A DNA stretch of 64,000 nucleotides from Spirillospora albida (lineage in GTDB: Bacteria; Actinomycetota; Actinomycetes; Streptosporangiales; Streptosporangiaceae): the NCBI RefSeq assembly GCF_000718255.1, contig NZ_JOFJ01000005.1:428052-492051 (forward strand). The letters are read 5' to 3'. The notes beneath the pieces were generated by a model, which had not been told where the DNA came from, made no database searches, and worked only from the letters and a program-made list of their open reading frames with translations. Below are positions 1-7,869 of this stretch, one piece after another. Both the position numbers and the translations under genes were made by a program. The stretch's first letter is position 1. Every line of letters starts with the position of its first letter.

Positions 1-1067
1 AGGTTGCCCTCCTGGATCAGGTCCAGGAAGAGCATGCCGCGTCCGGTGTAGCGCTTGGCCAGCGAGACCACGAGCCGGAGGTTGGCCTCCAGCAGGTGGT
101 TCTTGGCGCGGCGGCCGTCCTCGGCGATCCACTCGAAGTCCTCGAGGTCCTCCTCGGACATCGCCGGGCCGTCGACCGCCAGGCGCTCCTCGGCGAACAG
201 GCCCGCCTCGATGCGCTTGGCGAGCTCGACCTCCTGCTCGGCGTTGAGCAGGGGGACCTTGCCGATCTGCTTCAGGTAGTCCTTGACGGGGTCGGCGGTG
301 GCGCCGGCGGCCGCGATCTGCTGCGCGGGCGCGTCCTCGTCATCGTCGCCGAGGGTGAACGACTCCTCCTCGGACGTGGTGGCGCCCGGCTTGCCGGGCA
401 CCGGGGCGGGGGCCTTCGCCGCGGGCGCGGCGGCCTCCTCCTCGTCCTCGGTCTCGGGCGCCTCGGGCGTCTCGTCCGCCTCGGCGGCCGTGTCGTCCGC
501 GAGGTCGACCTCGAGGTCGGTCAGGTCCGCTTCGAGGTCGACGTCGACCTCGTCCTCGAGCTCGGGGTCGTCCCCGGCCTTCCCTGGAGCGGCCTTCTTG
601 GCGGCGGTCTTCGGTGCGGCCGGCTTCTTCGCGGCGGCCTTCTTCGGCTTGGCGGTCTTCGCCGCGGCCGGCTTGGCCGCGGGCTTGCGCGGGGCGGGCG
701 CCGGGGCGGCGACGGCCTCCGCGACGGTCTCCCCGGTGATCTCGTCGTCGCTCACGACGGCGGTCACCGTGTCGGGCTGCTCCTTCGCAGCGGCGGCCGT
801 CCTGGGCCTGCGCGCCGGGGGCGCCGCGCGTTTGCGCGGACGCTTCGGCGCCGCAGAGTCGGCAGCGCTCACCATGACGGTCACACCCTTCTCGCTGAGG
901 CTCCGCAGGATGCTGGAGGCCTTCGACACAGGGATGTCGGCCTCCTCGAACGTACGTCGTACGTCGTCGGCTTCGAGGTAACCCTGGGACCGTCCACGCT
1001 CGATCAGTTGCGCGATGACGTGCTCGTGCAGATCTGACGCTTTCGAGGTCGAGCTAGCAGGCGACAC
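1..1067 (-). CDS. rpoD: Primary RNA polymerase sigma factor (RpoD/HrdB/SigA type), 3' end outside window
   Basis: This is the housekeeping sigma-70 factor that directs RNA polymerase to vegetative promoters. Reading inward from the right, 355 codons are visible. Residues 1-80 resemble sigma region 1.1. A long Lys/Ala/Pro stretch (AAKPAAAKTAKPKK type) and an acidic block follow. Region 1.2 is marked by DPVKDYLKQIGKVPLLNAEQ and region 2 by LLEANLRLVVSLAKRYTGRG, continuing to DLIQEGNL at the edge, so regions 2.3 to 4 lie outside the window. The GTG start at 1067 is preceded by a GAGAGG ribosome site about seven bases upstream. The basic Lys/Ala-rich insert is typical of actinobacterial HrdB proteins. 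The 255 bp upstream, shared with nothing divergent, should hold the promoter, but I could not place a convincing -35/-10 pair. Confidence 0.97.
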   Translation of the reverse strand, partial: MSPASSTSKASDLHEHVIAQLIERGRSQGYLEADDVRRTFEEADIPVSKASSILRSLSEKGVTVMVSAADSAAPKRPRKRAAPPARRPRTAAAAKEQPDTVTAVVSDDEITGETVAEAVAAPAPAPRKPAAKPAAAKTAKPKKAAAKKPAAPKTAAKKAAPGKAGDDPELEDEVDVDLEADLTDLEVDLADDTAAEADETPEAPETEDEEEAAAPAAKAPAPVPGKPGATTSEEESFTLGDDDEDAPAQQIAAAGATADPVKDYLKQIGKVPLLNAEQEVELAKRIEAGLFAEERLAVDGPAMSEEDLEDFEWIAEDGRRAKNHLLEANLRLVVSLAKRYTGRGMLFLDLIQEGN

Positions 1068-1322
1068 AAATACCTCTCGAACGAACGTGTGGCTTGGTTG
1101 ACCCAAGTGCCCTGACGGGCCCGGCCTCACTCCGGGTGGGACCTCACACTGGGCGGGTCCTCCAGGTGCGACACCGCAGCGTACCCGCTCTCACTAGGGT
1201 CAAGCATTCTGGCACAGCTGCGCATTCCGCTCTGGAGTCCTGCCCGGTAACACTCCACCTTAGAGGGAGCGGAGCGGTCCTTCGTACGCGTCAGACCGAC
1301 TTCGCGCCCTCCCGTGGAGGGA

Positions 1323-3392
1323 TCACGCGGGCTTGGGCGGGACGTGCAGGGCGAGCACGGTCACATCGTCTACCTGCTCGTACCCGGCAAGCATCCGATC
1401 GACCAGGAAGTCGACGAGTCTCTCGGGATCTCCTACCACTTCAGGTGGGGCGTCCGCGGCCACGGCGACCAGCTCCTCGAGCCCGGCGTCCACCCCACGC
1501 CTACGGTTCTCCACAAGTCCATCGGAATAGAAGACCACAGTGTTGCCGGTCTCGATGGAAAAACTTGTCTGCTGACGCTGGCTCGGCCAGCCGAGCGGGG
1601 TCCCCGGCTCGCGGTCGCTGACGCGCGGGGACGCGTCCGGCGCGATCAGCAGCGGCGGCGGGTGGCCGGCGTTGCTGAACGCGCCGCGGCCGGTCTCGGG
1701 ATCGATCACCGCGTACGCGACCGTGGTGAATTGTTCCTCATCCTCGGTGGCGCTGAACAACCGGTCCAGCCCCGCGAGGACCGCGGCGGGCCGCGGGTCG
1801 TTGAGCGCGAGGGCGCGCAGGGCGTTGCGGACGCGTCCCATTCCGGCCGCGGCGAGGACGCCCTTGCCCATGACGTCGCCCGCCGCGACGGCGAGCCGGT
1901 CGTCCGGGAGCCGGAACACGTCGTACCAGTCGCCGCCCACCTGGACGTGCCGGGTGGCGGGGTTGTAGCGGGCGGCCAGGACCATCCCGGGCAGCTGCGG
2001 CAGGTCGCTCGGCAGGAGGCTGCGCTGGAGCTCCTCGGCGGTCTTGTGCTCCCGCTCGAACAGCAGGGCGCGCTCCACGGCGAGGGCGCACTGGCCGGCG
2101 AGGGCCTCCAGGAAGACTCGCTCCTCCTCCGTGATCTCCCTGGGGCGGGTGAAGGAGAAGCGGAGCGCGCCGATCGGGGCGCCCGCCGCGAGGAGGGGCA
2201 GGCCCACCCACGCGCGCTCCTCGGTGTGCCGGGCGAACACGCCGTGCTCGTCGCCGCCGAGCTGGAGGCGGAGGCTGTCGGGGTGCTCGGCCAGGAACGG
2301 CCGGCTCTCGCGGACCGCGACGGACATGACCGTCTGGTCGCTGACCTTGATGCCGTCCCGCGAGCCCGGCCGGATCTCGGCGTCCGCCCCCGGCTGGGAC
2401 GGGGCCACGACGCTCAGCCGCAGCTTGTCGTCGTCCAGCAGCGCGACGGCGGAGTGGTCGGCGCCGATCGCCGACCGGCCGACCTCGGTGATCACCTGGA
2501 CGACCTGGGAGACGGTGAGCGCCTCCGCGAGCATCGACGTGGCCTGCTGGAGCCGGGCCGTGCGCAGCGCCGCCGCCGACAGCTGCTCGGTCAGCCGGCC
2601 GCGCATCTCCTCGGCCTCGCGCTGACCGGTGACGTCGGTGTTGGCGCCCACCCACTCGATCACCGCGTCGCCCTGCCAGATGGGCACGGCGCGGACGTCG
2701 TAGTGCCGGTACGTGCCGGACTTGGTGCGGACGCGGTAGTTGCTCTCGAAGACGCGGTCGTCCTGGACGCACTCCCGCCAGGCGCTCTCGATGCGGGGCC
2801 GGTCCTCGGGGTGCACGACCGCCAGCCAGCCGCCGGTCGCGTAGTCGTCGGGCGTCTGGCCCGTGATCGCGCGCCACTCCGGCGCGTCGTCGATCACGCC
2901 CCCGTCGGCGGCGGCGACCCACACGACCTGGGCGCTGGCCTCCACGAGGGAGCGGTAGCGCTGCTCCTTGCGGCGGATGACCTCCTCGGCCCGGCGCCGC
3001 TCGGTCACGTCCAGGGCGGTGAGGACCACCCCCTGGGACGCGCCGTCGGCGCCCCTGGCGGGCAGCCACGTGCACGCCAGGATCCGCTCCTCCAGCGCGA
3101 CGGCGACATCGCCGTCGTCGGGCCCGGTCCCGCGCGGGACGACCAGGTCGAGGTCGCTGATCGGGCGGTCCTCGGCCAGCACCGTGCGCAGGGCGCTCTC
3201 GAACGCGGCGGCCAGGGCGTCCGGCAGCACCTCGGCGGGGCGTCCCCGCTGCAGCTCGGCCACGGGCACGCCGAGCAGCGCGGCGAGGGCGTCGTTGGCC
3301 CTTCGGCAGCGCAGCTCGGTGTCGAAGAACGCCAGCCCGCCGGGCGCCTCCCTCAGCAAGGTCGCGTACAACGCGGCGTCGGATGCATCCAT
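1323..3392 (-). CDS. PAS-PAS-GAF-SpoIIE (PP2C-type) serine phosphatase
   Basis: A soluble signalling phosphatase of the RsbU/SpoIIE class, which usually dephosphorylates an anti-anti-sigma factor. From the chosen start, residues 8-110 form a PAS domain and residues about 145-265 a second PAS/PAC domain ending in GANTDVTGQREAEE. A GAF domain spans about 290-445 and the PP2C domain about 465-689. The metal-binding aspartates are in GGDWYD and GDVMGKG, followed by the SNAGHPPPLL strand. ATG 3392 is preferred because GGAGGGG lies six bases before it; an in-frame start at 3491 lacks such a site. No transmembrane segment is seen, so sensing is probably cytoplasmic. No anti-sigma or antagonist gene sits next to it, so the partner is unknown. 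It runs in the same direction as the sigma factor gene, but 255 bp separate them. Confidence 0.92.
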   Translation of the reverse strand: MDASDAALYATLLREAPGGLAFFDTELRCRRANDALAALLGVPVAELQRGRPAEVLPDALAAAFESALRTVLAEDRPISDLDLVVPRGTGPDDGDVAVALEERILACTWLPARGADGASQGVVLTALDVTERRRAEEVIRRKEQRYRSLVEASAQVVWVAAADGGVIDDAPEWRAITGQTPDDYATGGWLAVVHPEDRPRIESAWRECVQDDRVFESNYRVRTKSGTYRHYDVRAVPIWQGDAVIEWVGANTDVTGQREAEEMRGRLTEQLSAAALRTARLQQATSMLAEALTVSQVVQVITEVGRSAIGADHSAVALLDDDKLRLSVVAPSQPGADAEIRPGSRDGIKVSDQTVMSVAVRESRPFLAEHPDSLRLQLGGDEHGVFARHTEERAWVGLPLLAAGAPIGALRFSFTRPREITEEERVFLEALAGQCALAVERALLFEREHKTAEELQRSLLPSDLPQLPGMVLAARYNPATRHVQVGGDWYDVFRLPDDRLAVAAGDVMGKGVLAAAGMGRVRNALRALALNDPRPAAVLAGLDRLFSATEDEEQFTTVAYAVIDPETGRGAFSNAGHPPPLLIAPDASPRVSDREPGTPLGWPSQRQQTSFSIETGNTVVFYSDGLVENRRRGVDAGLEELVAVAADAPPEVVGDPERLVDFLVDRMLAGYEQVDDVTVLALHVPPKPA

Positions 3393-3730
3393 GGGCTGCC
3401 CCTCCACCCCTGAGACGCGAGGATGCGGAACGGACGTCTCGGTGCTCAAGGACACCACCTCCGCCCCAGAAGGTCCCGTACCGCGCGGCAAGTTTTCATC
3501 ACTATGAGTGAATGGGAGCAGGCTAGCGCTCCCGCCTCCATCACAACACCGGTCCGAGTCAGGTTCTCATCATCCCGAGGGTTCGCCGCCTACGGAACCC
3601 CCGCCGGACATCCTTGTCCCGGCGGCCCCGGCGGCACTCCTCGGGCCGTGCGAGTTGGAGATATTACGGCGTCGCGGCGTCCCGCACTGTGAACTCCGCC
3701 GCGTTCGGCGAGTTCCGCCCGCCCGCCGGG
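3393..3730. other. 338-bp gene-free stretch between phosphatase and HhH-GPD gene
   Basis: No convincing gene was found. The right part (3691-3715) holds a hairpin downstream of the HhH-GPD gene. The left part (about 3480-3545) is relatively AT-rich and is the likely promoter area of the minus-strand phosphatase. No clear consensus hexamers could be assigned. Confidence 0.6.
3691..3715 (-). terminator. Hairpin downstream of HhH-GPD gene
   Basis: GAACTC and GAGTTC arms close a GC-rich inner stem (CCGCCG/CGGCG with one bulged base). It lies 16-40 bases past the stop of the minus-strand HhH-GPD gene. There is no T-run, so termination is plausible but unproven. Confidence 0.4.
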
Positions 3731-4312
3731 TCACCCGCCCGCCTTCGCCGCCGCCTTCATCTCTTGCTTGAACGCCCGCACCTTGGCGAGCGACTCCGGC
3801 CCGGTGATGTCGGCCACGGAGCGGTGGGACCCCTCCTCGCCGTAGTCCCCGGCGGCCTCGCGCCAGCCGTCCGGCCGCACCCCGTACTGCTTGCCGAGCA
3901 GGGCGACGAAGATCTGCGCCTTCTGCCTGCCGAACCCGGGGAGGGCGTTGAGGCGCTTGAACAGCTCCTTGCCGTCGTCCACGCCCTTCCAGAGCTTCTC
4001 CGCGTCCCCGTCGTGGTTGTCCACCAGGTACCGGCACAGCTGCTGGACGCGCTTGGCCATCGAACCGGGGTAGCGGTGCACCGCCGGCTTCTCCGACAGC
4101 AGGGCCGCGAACCGCTCGGGGTCGTAGGCGGCGATCTCGTGCGCGTCCAGGTCGTCCGTGCCCATGCGCCGGCAGATCGTGTACGGGCCGGAGAAGGCCC
4201 ACTCCATCGGGATCTGCTGGTCGAGCAGCATGCCGATCAGCGCGGCGAGCGGGCTGCGTCCCAGCAGCTCGTCGGCCTCGGGCCGCTGTGCGAGATGAAC
4301 CTTCGTGGGCAT
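3731..4312 (-). CDS. HhH-GPD-type base excision DNA repair protein
   Basis: A 193-residue protein of the HhH-GPD superfamily (EndoIII/MutY/AlkA fold), matching the small actinobacterial subfamily usually annotated as uncharacterized HhH-GPD protein. The helix-hairpin-helix is visible around residues 122-140 as LPGFGRQKAQIFVALLG. A downstream aspartate in SVADITGPESL occupies the place of the catalytic Asp. The N-terminal LIGMLLDQQIPMEWAF segment is the conserved helix seen in AlkA-like enzymes. There is no C-terminal Cys cluster, so an iron-sulfur cluster is not expected. Damaged-base removal is the inferred role; the substrate is unknown. ATG 4312 is the natural start. The gene is divergent from the oxidoreductase pair at 4396. 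Confidence 0.9.
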   Translation of the reverse strand: MPTKVHLAQRPEADELLGRSPLAALIGMLLDQQIPMEWAFSGPYTICRRMGTDDLDAHEIAAYDPERFAALLSEKPAVHRYPGSMAKRVQQLCRYLVDNHDGDAEKLWKGVDDGKELFKRLNALPGFGRQKAQIFVALLGKQYGVRPDGWREAAGDYGEEGSHRSVADITGPESLAKVRAFKQEMKAAAKAGG

Positions 4313-4395
4313 GGGGCCAGCTTAGATCTGACGGAACCCTTACGGCGGCGCCCGGTCCCCTGGCGGACGGTGCGGCGCGGTGCTCGAATGGAGGG

Positions 4396-5103
4396 GTGGA
4401 ACAGAACGGACGCGCGGAAGGCGCCCCGGTGGGGCGCCGGATCGTGCTCGGGATGCTCGGCCTCGGCGCCGCGGGGGTGGCCGTGGGGGCCTCCCTCCAG
4501 CGCGAGGTCGGTGAGGTCCTGGCGCCGGTCGGGGGTCTCGGGAACGTCCTTCCCGCGGCGGGAGGGTTCCGTTACTACACGGTCACCGGAAGCGTACGGC
4601 GGCGGAGCCCGCGGGAATGGCGCATGACGGTCGGCGGGCTGGTGGAGCGCCCCCGGCAGATCGGCGTGGACGACCTCGCGCGGCTCCCGCAGACGGTGCT
4701 CGACAAGGACTTCCAGTGCGTCACCGGGTGGCGGGTGCCCGATGTCCGGTGGGCGGGGGTGGCCCTGCCCGATCTGCTGGACGTGATCGGGGTGTCCCCG
4801 CGGGCGCGGGCCGTCCGGTTCACCTCGTTCGACGGCGTCTACACCGAGTCGCTCACGCTGGGGCAGGCGCGGCGCCGGGACGTCCTGATCGCGACCCGGA
4901 TGGAGGACGTCCCGGTCACCCACGACCACGGCGGGCCGGTGCGCCTCTGCGTGGCCCCCATGTACGGCTACAAGTCGCTGAAGTGGCTCGGCGGCATCGA
5001 GCTCACCGAGCAGGTCCGCCCGGGGTACTGGGAGCGCCGGGGCTACGACGTGGACGCCTGGGTGGGGCGGTCGAACGGCCGGGACGATGCGCCGATCGCC
5101 TGA
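4396..5103 (+). CDS. Molybdopterin-dependent oxidoreductase (sulfite-oxidase/MsrP fold)
   Basis: About 235 residues with an oxidoreductase molybdopterin-binding domain (SUOX/YedY fold). The hallmark cysteine that binds the Mo cofactor is in DKDFQCVTGWRVPDVRW. The C-terminal LCVAPMYGYKSLKWLGGIEL also matches the family. The N-terminus has GRRIVLGMLGLGAAGVAVG, a twin-arginine followed by a hydrophobic segment, which suggests Tat export with membrane anchoring or cleavage. GTG 4396 is chosen because it follows GGAGGG closely and gives a normal signal-sequence length; an internal GTG just before the twin-Arg is possible. The stop overlaps the cytochrome b gene by 17 bp, so the two are translationally linked and probably form one complex passing electrons to or from the quinone pool. 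The substrate is unknown. Confidence 0.88.
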   Translation: MEQNGRAEGAPVGRRIVLGMLGLGAAGVAVGASLQREVGEVLAPVGGLGNVLPAAGGFRYYTVTGSVRRRSPREWRMTVGGLVERPRQIGVDDLARLPQTVLDKDFQCVTGWRVPDVRWAGVALPDLLDVIGVSPRARAVRFTSFDGVYTESLTLGQARRRDVLIATRMEDVPVTHDHGGPVRLCVAPMYGYKSLKWLGGIELTEQVRPGYWERRGYDVDAWVGRSNGRDDAPIA

Positions 5104-5785
5104 TCGCGCGGGCGCGCGCCTGCGGCGCTTCACGGCCGCGGAGCGCGCGGTCCACCATGCGACCGCCGTGCTGATGCTGGCGTGCCTGGTGACGGCCGCG
5201 CTGCTGTACCTGCCCGCCCTCGCGACGCTGGTGGGGCGCAGGGAGCTGGTCAAGACGGTCCATGTCTGGTGCGGTTTCGGGCTGCCCGTCCCGATCCTCC
5301 TGGGGTTCGCGTCGCGCGCGTTCCGCGCGGACGTGCGGCGCCTGAACAGGTTCGCGCCGTCCGACTGGGAGTGGCTCCGGCGGCGGGACCGCAGGGCGGT
5401 GCGGAACGGGCGCGGGATCCTGCCGGTCGGCAAGTTCAACGGCGGCCAGAAGCTGAACGCCGCGTTCACCCTGGGCGCGATCCTGGTCATGCTCGCGACC
5501 GGGGAGATCCTGACGTTCCCCGGTCCGTGGCCGGACCGGTGGCGGACGGGCGCCACGTTCGTCCACGACTGGCTGTTCCTCCTCGTCCTCGTGGTGACCA
5601 TGGGGCATCTGTGGGAGGCGTTCAGGGACCGCGGGGCGCTCACGGGGATGCTCACCGGAGAGGTCGATCCGGACTGGGCGGCACGCCACCACGCGGGCTG
5701 GGCGGCGGAGCCGCGCGAGCGTCCCGGCGCCGCGCCGGGGACGGACGGTGAGCCGGGGCCCAAATTTATGCAACATCGTCGTTAA
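5087..5785 (+). CDS. Cytochrome b/b6-type membrane subunit (formate-dehydrogenase-gamma/cyt b561-like)
   Basis: A 232-residue integral membrane protein with about four hydrophobic spans: near 24-45, 62-77, 124-142 and 165-182. Candidate haem-binding histidines are AVHHATAV (helix 1), TVHVWCGF (helix 2), FVHDWLF and MGHLWEAF (late helices), as in di-haem cytochrome b561/FdhI-like proteins. It overlaps the preceding molybdopterin gene, so it is inferred to anchor that exported oxidoreductase and connect it with quinones. This differs from E. coli MsrQ, which belongs to another family, so the pair should not be called MsrPQ without comparison. The C-terminus is a short hydrophilic tail rich in Pro and Gly. 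Confidence 0.85.
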   Translation: MRRSPDRAGARLRRFTAAERAVHHATAVLMLACLVTAALLYLPALATLVGRRELVKTVHVWCGFGLPVPILLGFASRAFRADVRRLNRFAPSDWEWLRRRDRRAVRNGRGILPVGKFNGGQKLNAAFTLGAILVMLATGEILTFPGPWPDRWRTGATFVHDWLFLLVLVVTMGHLWEAFRDRGALTGMLTGEVDPDWAARHHAGWAAEPRERPGAAPGTDGEPGPKFMQHRR

Positions 5786-5790
5786 ATGTC

Positions 5791-5818
5791 TTGACTCTCT
5801 GCGTAAAACGGCTGAAAT
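5791..5818 (+). promoter_or_regulatory. Candidate sigma-70 promoter for the 5856 gene
   Basis: TTGACT, 16 bases, then TGAAAT, inside an unusually AT-rich patch (about 5760-5820) for this genome. It lies just past the cytochrome b stop and 38 bp before the next start. The -10 match is 4 of 6. Confidence 0.45.
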
Positions 5819-5855
5819 GACATCGAGGCGTCATCCGAGCGGAGGGATGGGTCAG

Positions 5856-6092
5856 ATGCCGGTTTTGACCGATCAGCGGAGCGACACGCGCGAGGTCGTC
5901 ACGCGGCGGCTCTCGGGCGAGTTCACGGCGGTCCCCTCGGCGACGGTGCACCGTTGCGTGGCCGACGTCCTGGCGTGCGCGACCCACCTGGGGCTGGACG
6001 CCACGCCCGCGCTCGTCGAGCGGATGGCCCGCGAGCATCTCGTGGGGATGGAGAAATCGAGGCCGCCGTCCGCGTACGTCCGCGAGGGCTGA
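5856..6092 (+). CDS. Small three-helix-bundle dimerization-domain-like protein
   Basis: A 78-residue acidic/helical protein. LSGEFTAVPSATVHRCVADVLACATHLG followed by PALVERMAREHL (given here in parts: residues about 17-44 and 49-61) resembles the short three-helix-bundle dimerization proteins common in actinobacteria, which occur alone or at the N-terminus of arsenate-reductase-like proteins. No catalytic motif is visible. ATG 5856 has GGAGGG ten bases upstream; ATG 5847 is in frame, but the site would then abut the codon. It has its own candidate promoter and is probably not part of the oxidoreductase operon. The function is unknown. Confidence 0.6.
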   Translation: MPVLTDQRSDTREVVTRRLSGEFTAVPSATVHRCVADVLACATHLGLDATPALVERMAREHLVGMEKSRPPSAYVREG

Positions 6093-6155
6093 ACCGGACG
6101 CCCGGACCTGCCGTCTCCTGGACGGGGCACGCGCCGCATCTGAGAAGCTAGAGGC

Positions 6156-7772
6156 GTGAGCCCCCGCAGCCGTCACCGCTCCTCCGGGGAACCGGCCCGG
6201 GACGGAGCGCAGCGCCCCGACGACGTCTCCGCGGAGGTTTCCGCGATCTTCGACGGGATGCTGCGGCACGCCCGCGAGCTCCTCGCCGTGCGCAGCCCCC
6301 TCGACGCCGAACTGATCGTCAGCGAGATCCTCGGCTCCTGGTGGGGCCACCGGGTCCCGGGCGGCGACGTCGAGGAGGTCATCGGCGAGGCCCTGGTCGG
6401 CTACGCGAGACGCGCCGGAACGCCCGCCGCGCTGGCGCTGCTCACGGGGATCGCCCATCTGGGCACCCTGCGGCAGGCGTCCAGGGCGGAGCGGGCCGCC
6501 CTGGAGCTGATGGAGAACGGCGTGGCGCGACCCGGATGGGCCGACCGCGTGGGCATGGTCACCGCCGAGGAGTGCTTCGTCTCCCGGGACGTCTACGGCG
6601 ACCAGGAGTCCCTCGTCTGCACCTATTCCTATGGCGGGGCGGATCGGCACGCGCTCGTCGTCCTGGTCGACCGCAACAAGGCGGGCGCCGTGCCGGACGC
6701 GGCGACCGGTCGCCCGCCCGCGTGCGGGATGGTCCGCGACGCCTGGGTCTCCTCCCAGGTCGACAAGCTCATGGACCACTGCCGCCGGGAGGGGCGCGAC
6801 AACCCGCTGATGCGGTTCGAGCAGGTCGACCCCCGTGACACCCGGGCGCTGCTGCGGAGCGCACTGGAGCTCACCGACGAGACCGGCGACCCGCCGGTGA
6901 ACGAGAACTTCGGCTCCTACCACGCGTTCGTCCGCGCGCGCGTCGGGATCCTGCCGCCGGGCGGGCGGCTCCCGCAGCCGCCGGTCTACGGGCGGGACCG
7001 GCGCGCCACGATCGCCGCGCGCTTCCTGGCGTCGGACGAGGCGGAGGAGCTGTCCGACCGGTCCGCCGCCAGCACGTGCGTCGACCGCATCATCGACTAC
7101 GGATGCGCCCACGACTTCGGGCGGCCGCTCCGGGTCAGCCCCATCAAGTGCGAGATGTTCCTGCTCGACTGGCTGCCCCGCAAGGTACTGCTGTCCCCCG
7201 CCGAGCAGGAGGCGGTCCCCCACGTCCTCGCCGCCTGGGTGCGCTGGGCCGGGAAGCGGACCAGCCTCCCCGACGAAGGCGTCAGGGCCACCCTGGACGC
7301 CGTCTGGGACGCCACGGCCGAGTTCGCCGACGCCTACCGCGACCCGTCCTCCTTCGGCCTCGACCGCGCCCTCGTCGCCCGGCTCCTTCCGGACGGAGAG
7401 CTGGACGCGCTCCCCCGCCGGGCGTTCGCGCTGCCGTTCCTGTCCGGCACCCACCGCGTGCCGGGGCGGGCCGAGTCCGTCGACCTCTCCGGGCTGGACC
7501 CGTCCGACCCCGCCGACCGCCGGGCGATGCTGGAGTTCGAGCACCCCGGCGCGGACGGGGAGCACCTGGACGCGCACGAGCGGCTCACGGCGCGGCTCTG
7601 GGACGGCGACCCGCCCGAGCTGTGGGAGACCGCGCAGGCGATGCTGGACGCCGGGCACGAGCGCCACGACATCCTGCACCGCCTGATCAGCGTCCTCGAC
7701 CACTGCGGCGACGGCGCGGAGGCCCTCCGCGAGGCCCTGCGTGCGCTGCGTCATGAACCTCCGCCCGGGTGA
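6156..7772 (+). CDS. Conserved actinobacterial hypothetical protein with DUF1841-like C-terminus
   Basis: A 538-residue soluble protein with no signal peptide or membrane span. I do not recognise the first 440 residues; they are mostly helical with a mixed middle section. The last 90 residues (from LEFEHPGADGEHLDAHERL through LWDGDPPELWETAQ to HDILHRLISVLDH) resemble the DUF1841-type helical repeat, which keeps the WDGDPPE and H-D-x-L-H features. The GTG start at 6156 follows a weak GAGG. It is the first of four same-strand genes up to 11359, but gaps of 97 and 77 bp around the next gene leave operon membership open. Cys residues near SPIKCEMFLLDWLP and TCVDRIIDYGC might bind metal, but no clear spacing is seen. 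Confidence 0.75.
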   Translation: MSPRSRHRSSGEPARDGAQRPDDVSAEVSAIFDGMLRHARELLAVRSPLDAELIVSEILGSWWGHRVPGGDVEEVIGEALVGYARRAGTPAALALLTGIAHLGTLRQASRAERAALELMENGVARPGWADRVGMVTAEECFVSRDVYGDQESLVCTYSYGGADRHALVVLVDRNKAGAVPDAATGRPPACGMVRDAWVSSQVDKLMDHCRREGRDNPLMRFEQVDPRDTRALLRSALELTDETGDPPVNENFGSYHAFVRARVGILPPGGRLPQPPVYGRDRRATIAARFLASDEAEELSDRSAASTCVDRIIDYGCAHDFGRPLRVSPIKCEMFLLDWLPRKVLLSPAEQEAVPHVLAAWVRWAGKRTSLPDEGVRATLDAVWDATAEFADAYRDPSSFGLDRALVARLLPDGELDALPRRAFALPFLSGTHRVPGRAESVDLSGLDPSDPADRRAMLEFEHPGADGEHLDAHERLTARLWDGDPPELWETAQAMLDAGHERHDILHRLISVLDHCGDGAEALREALRALRHEPPPG

Positions 7773-7869
7773 ACTCCCGGTTTGCGCGCGGCGACGGCGG
7801 CGGCAATCATCGGTCCCCGACGCGGTCTCGCGGGGGCCGGGGGCCGCGCCCCGGATGTAGGGAGTGATC

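Noticed and set aside
1068..1322. rpoD promoter TTGACC with TACGCT on the minus strand
   Set aside because: The spacing between the hexamers is only 14 bases, too short for a normal sigma-70 promoter.
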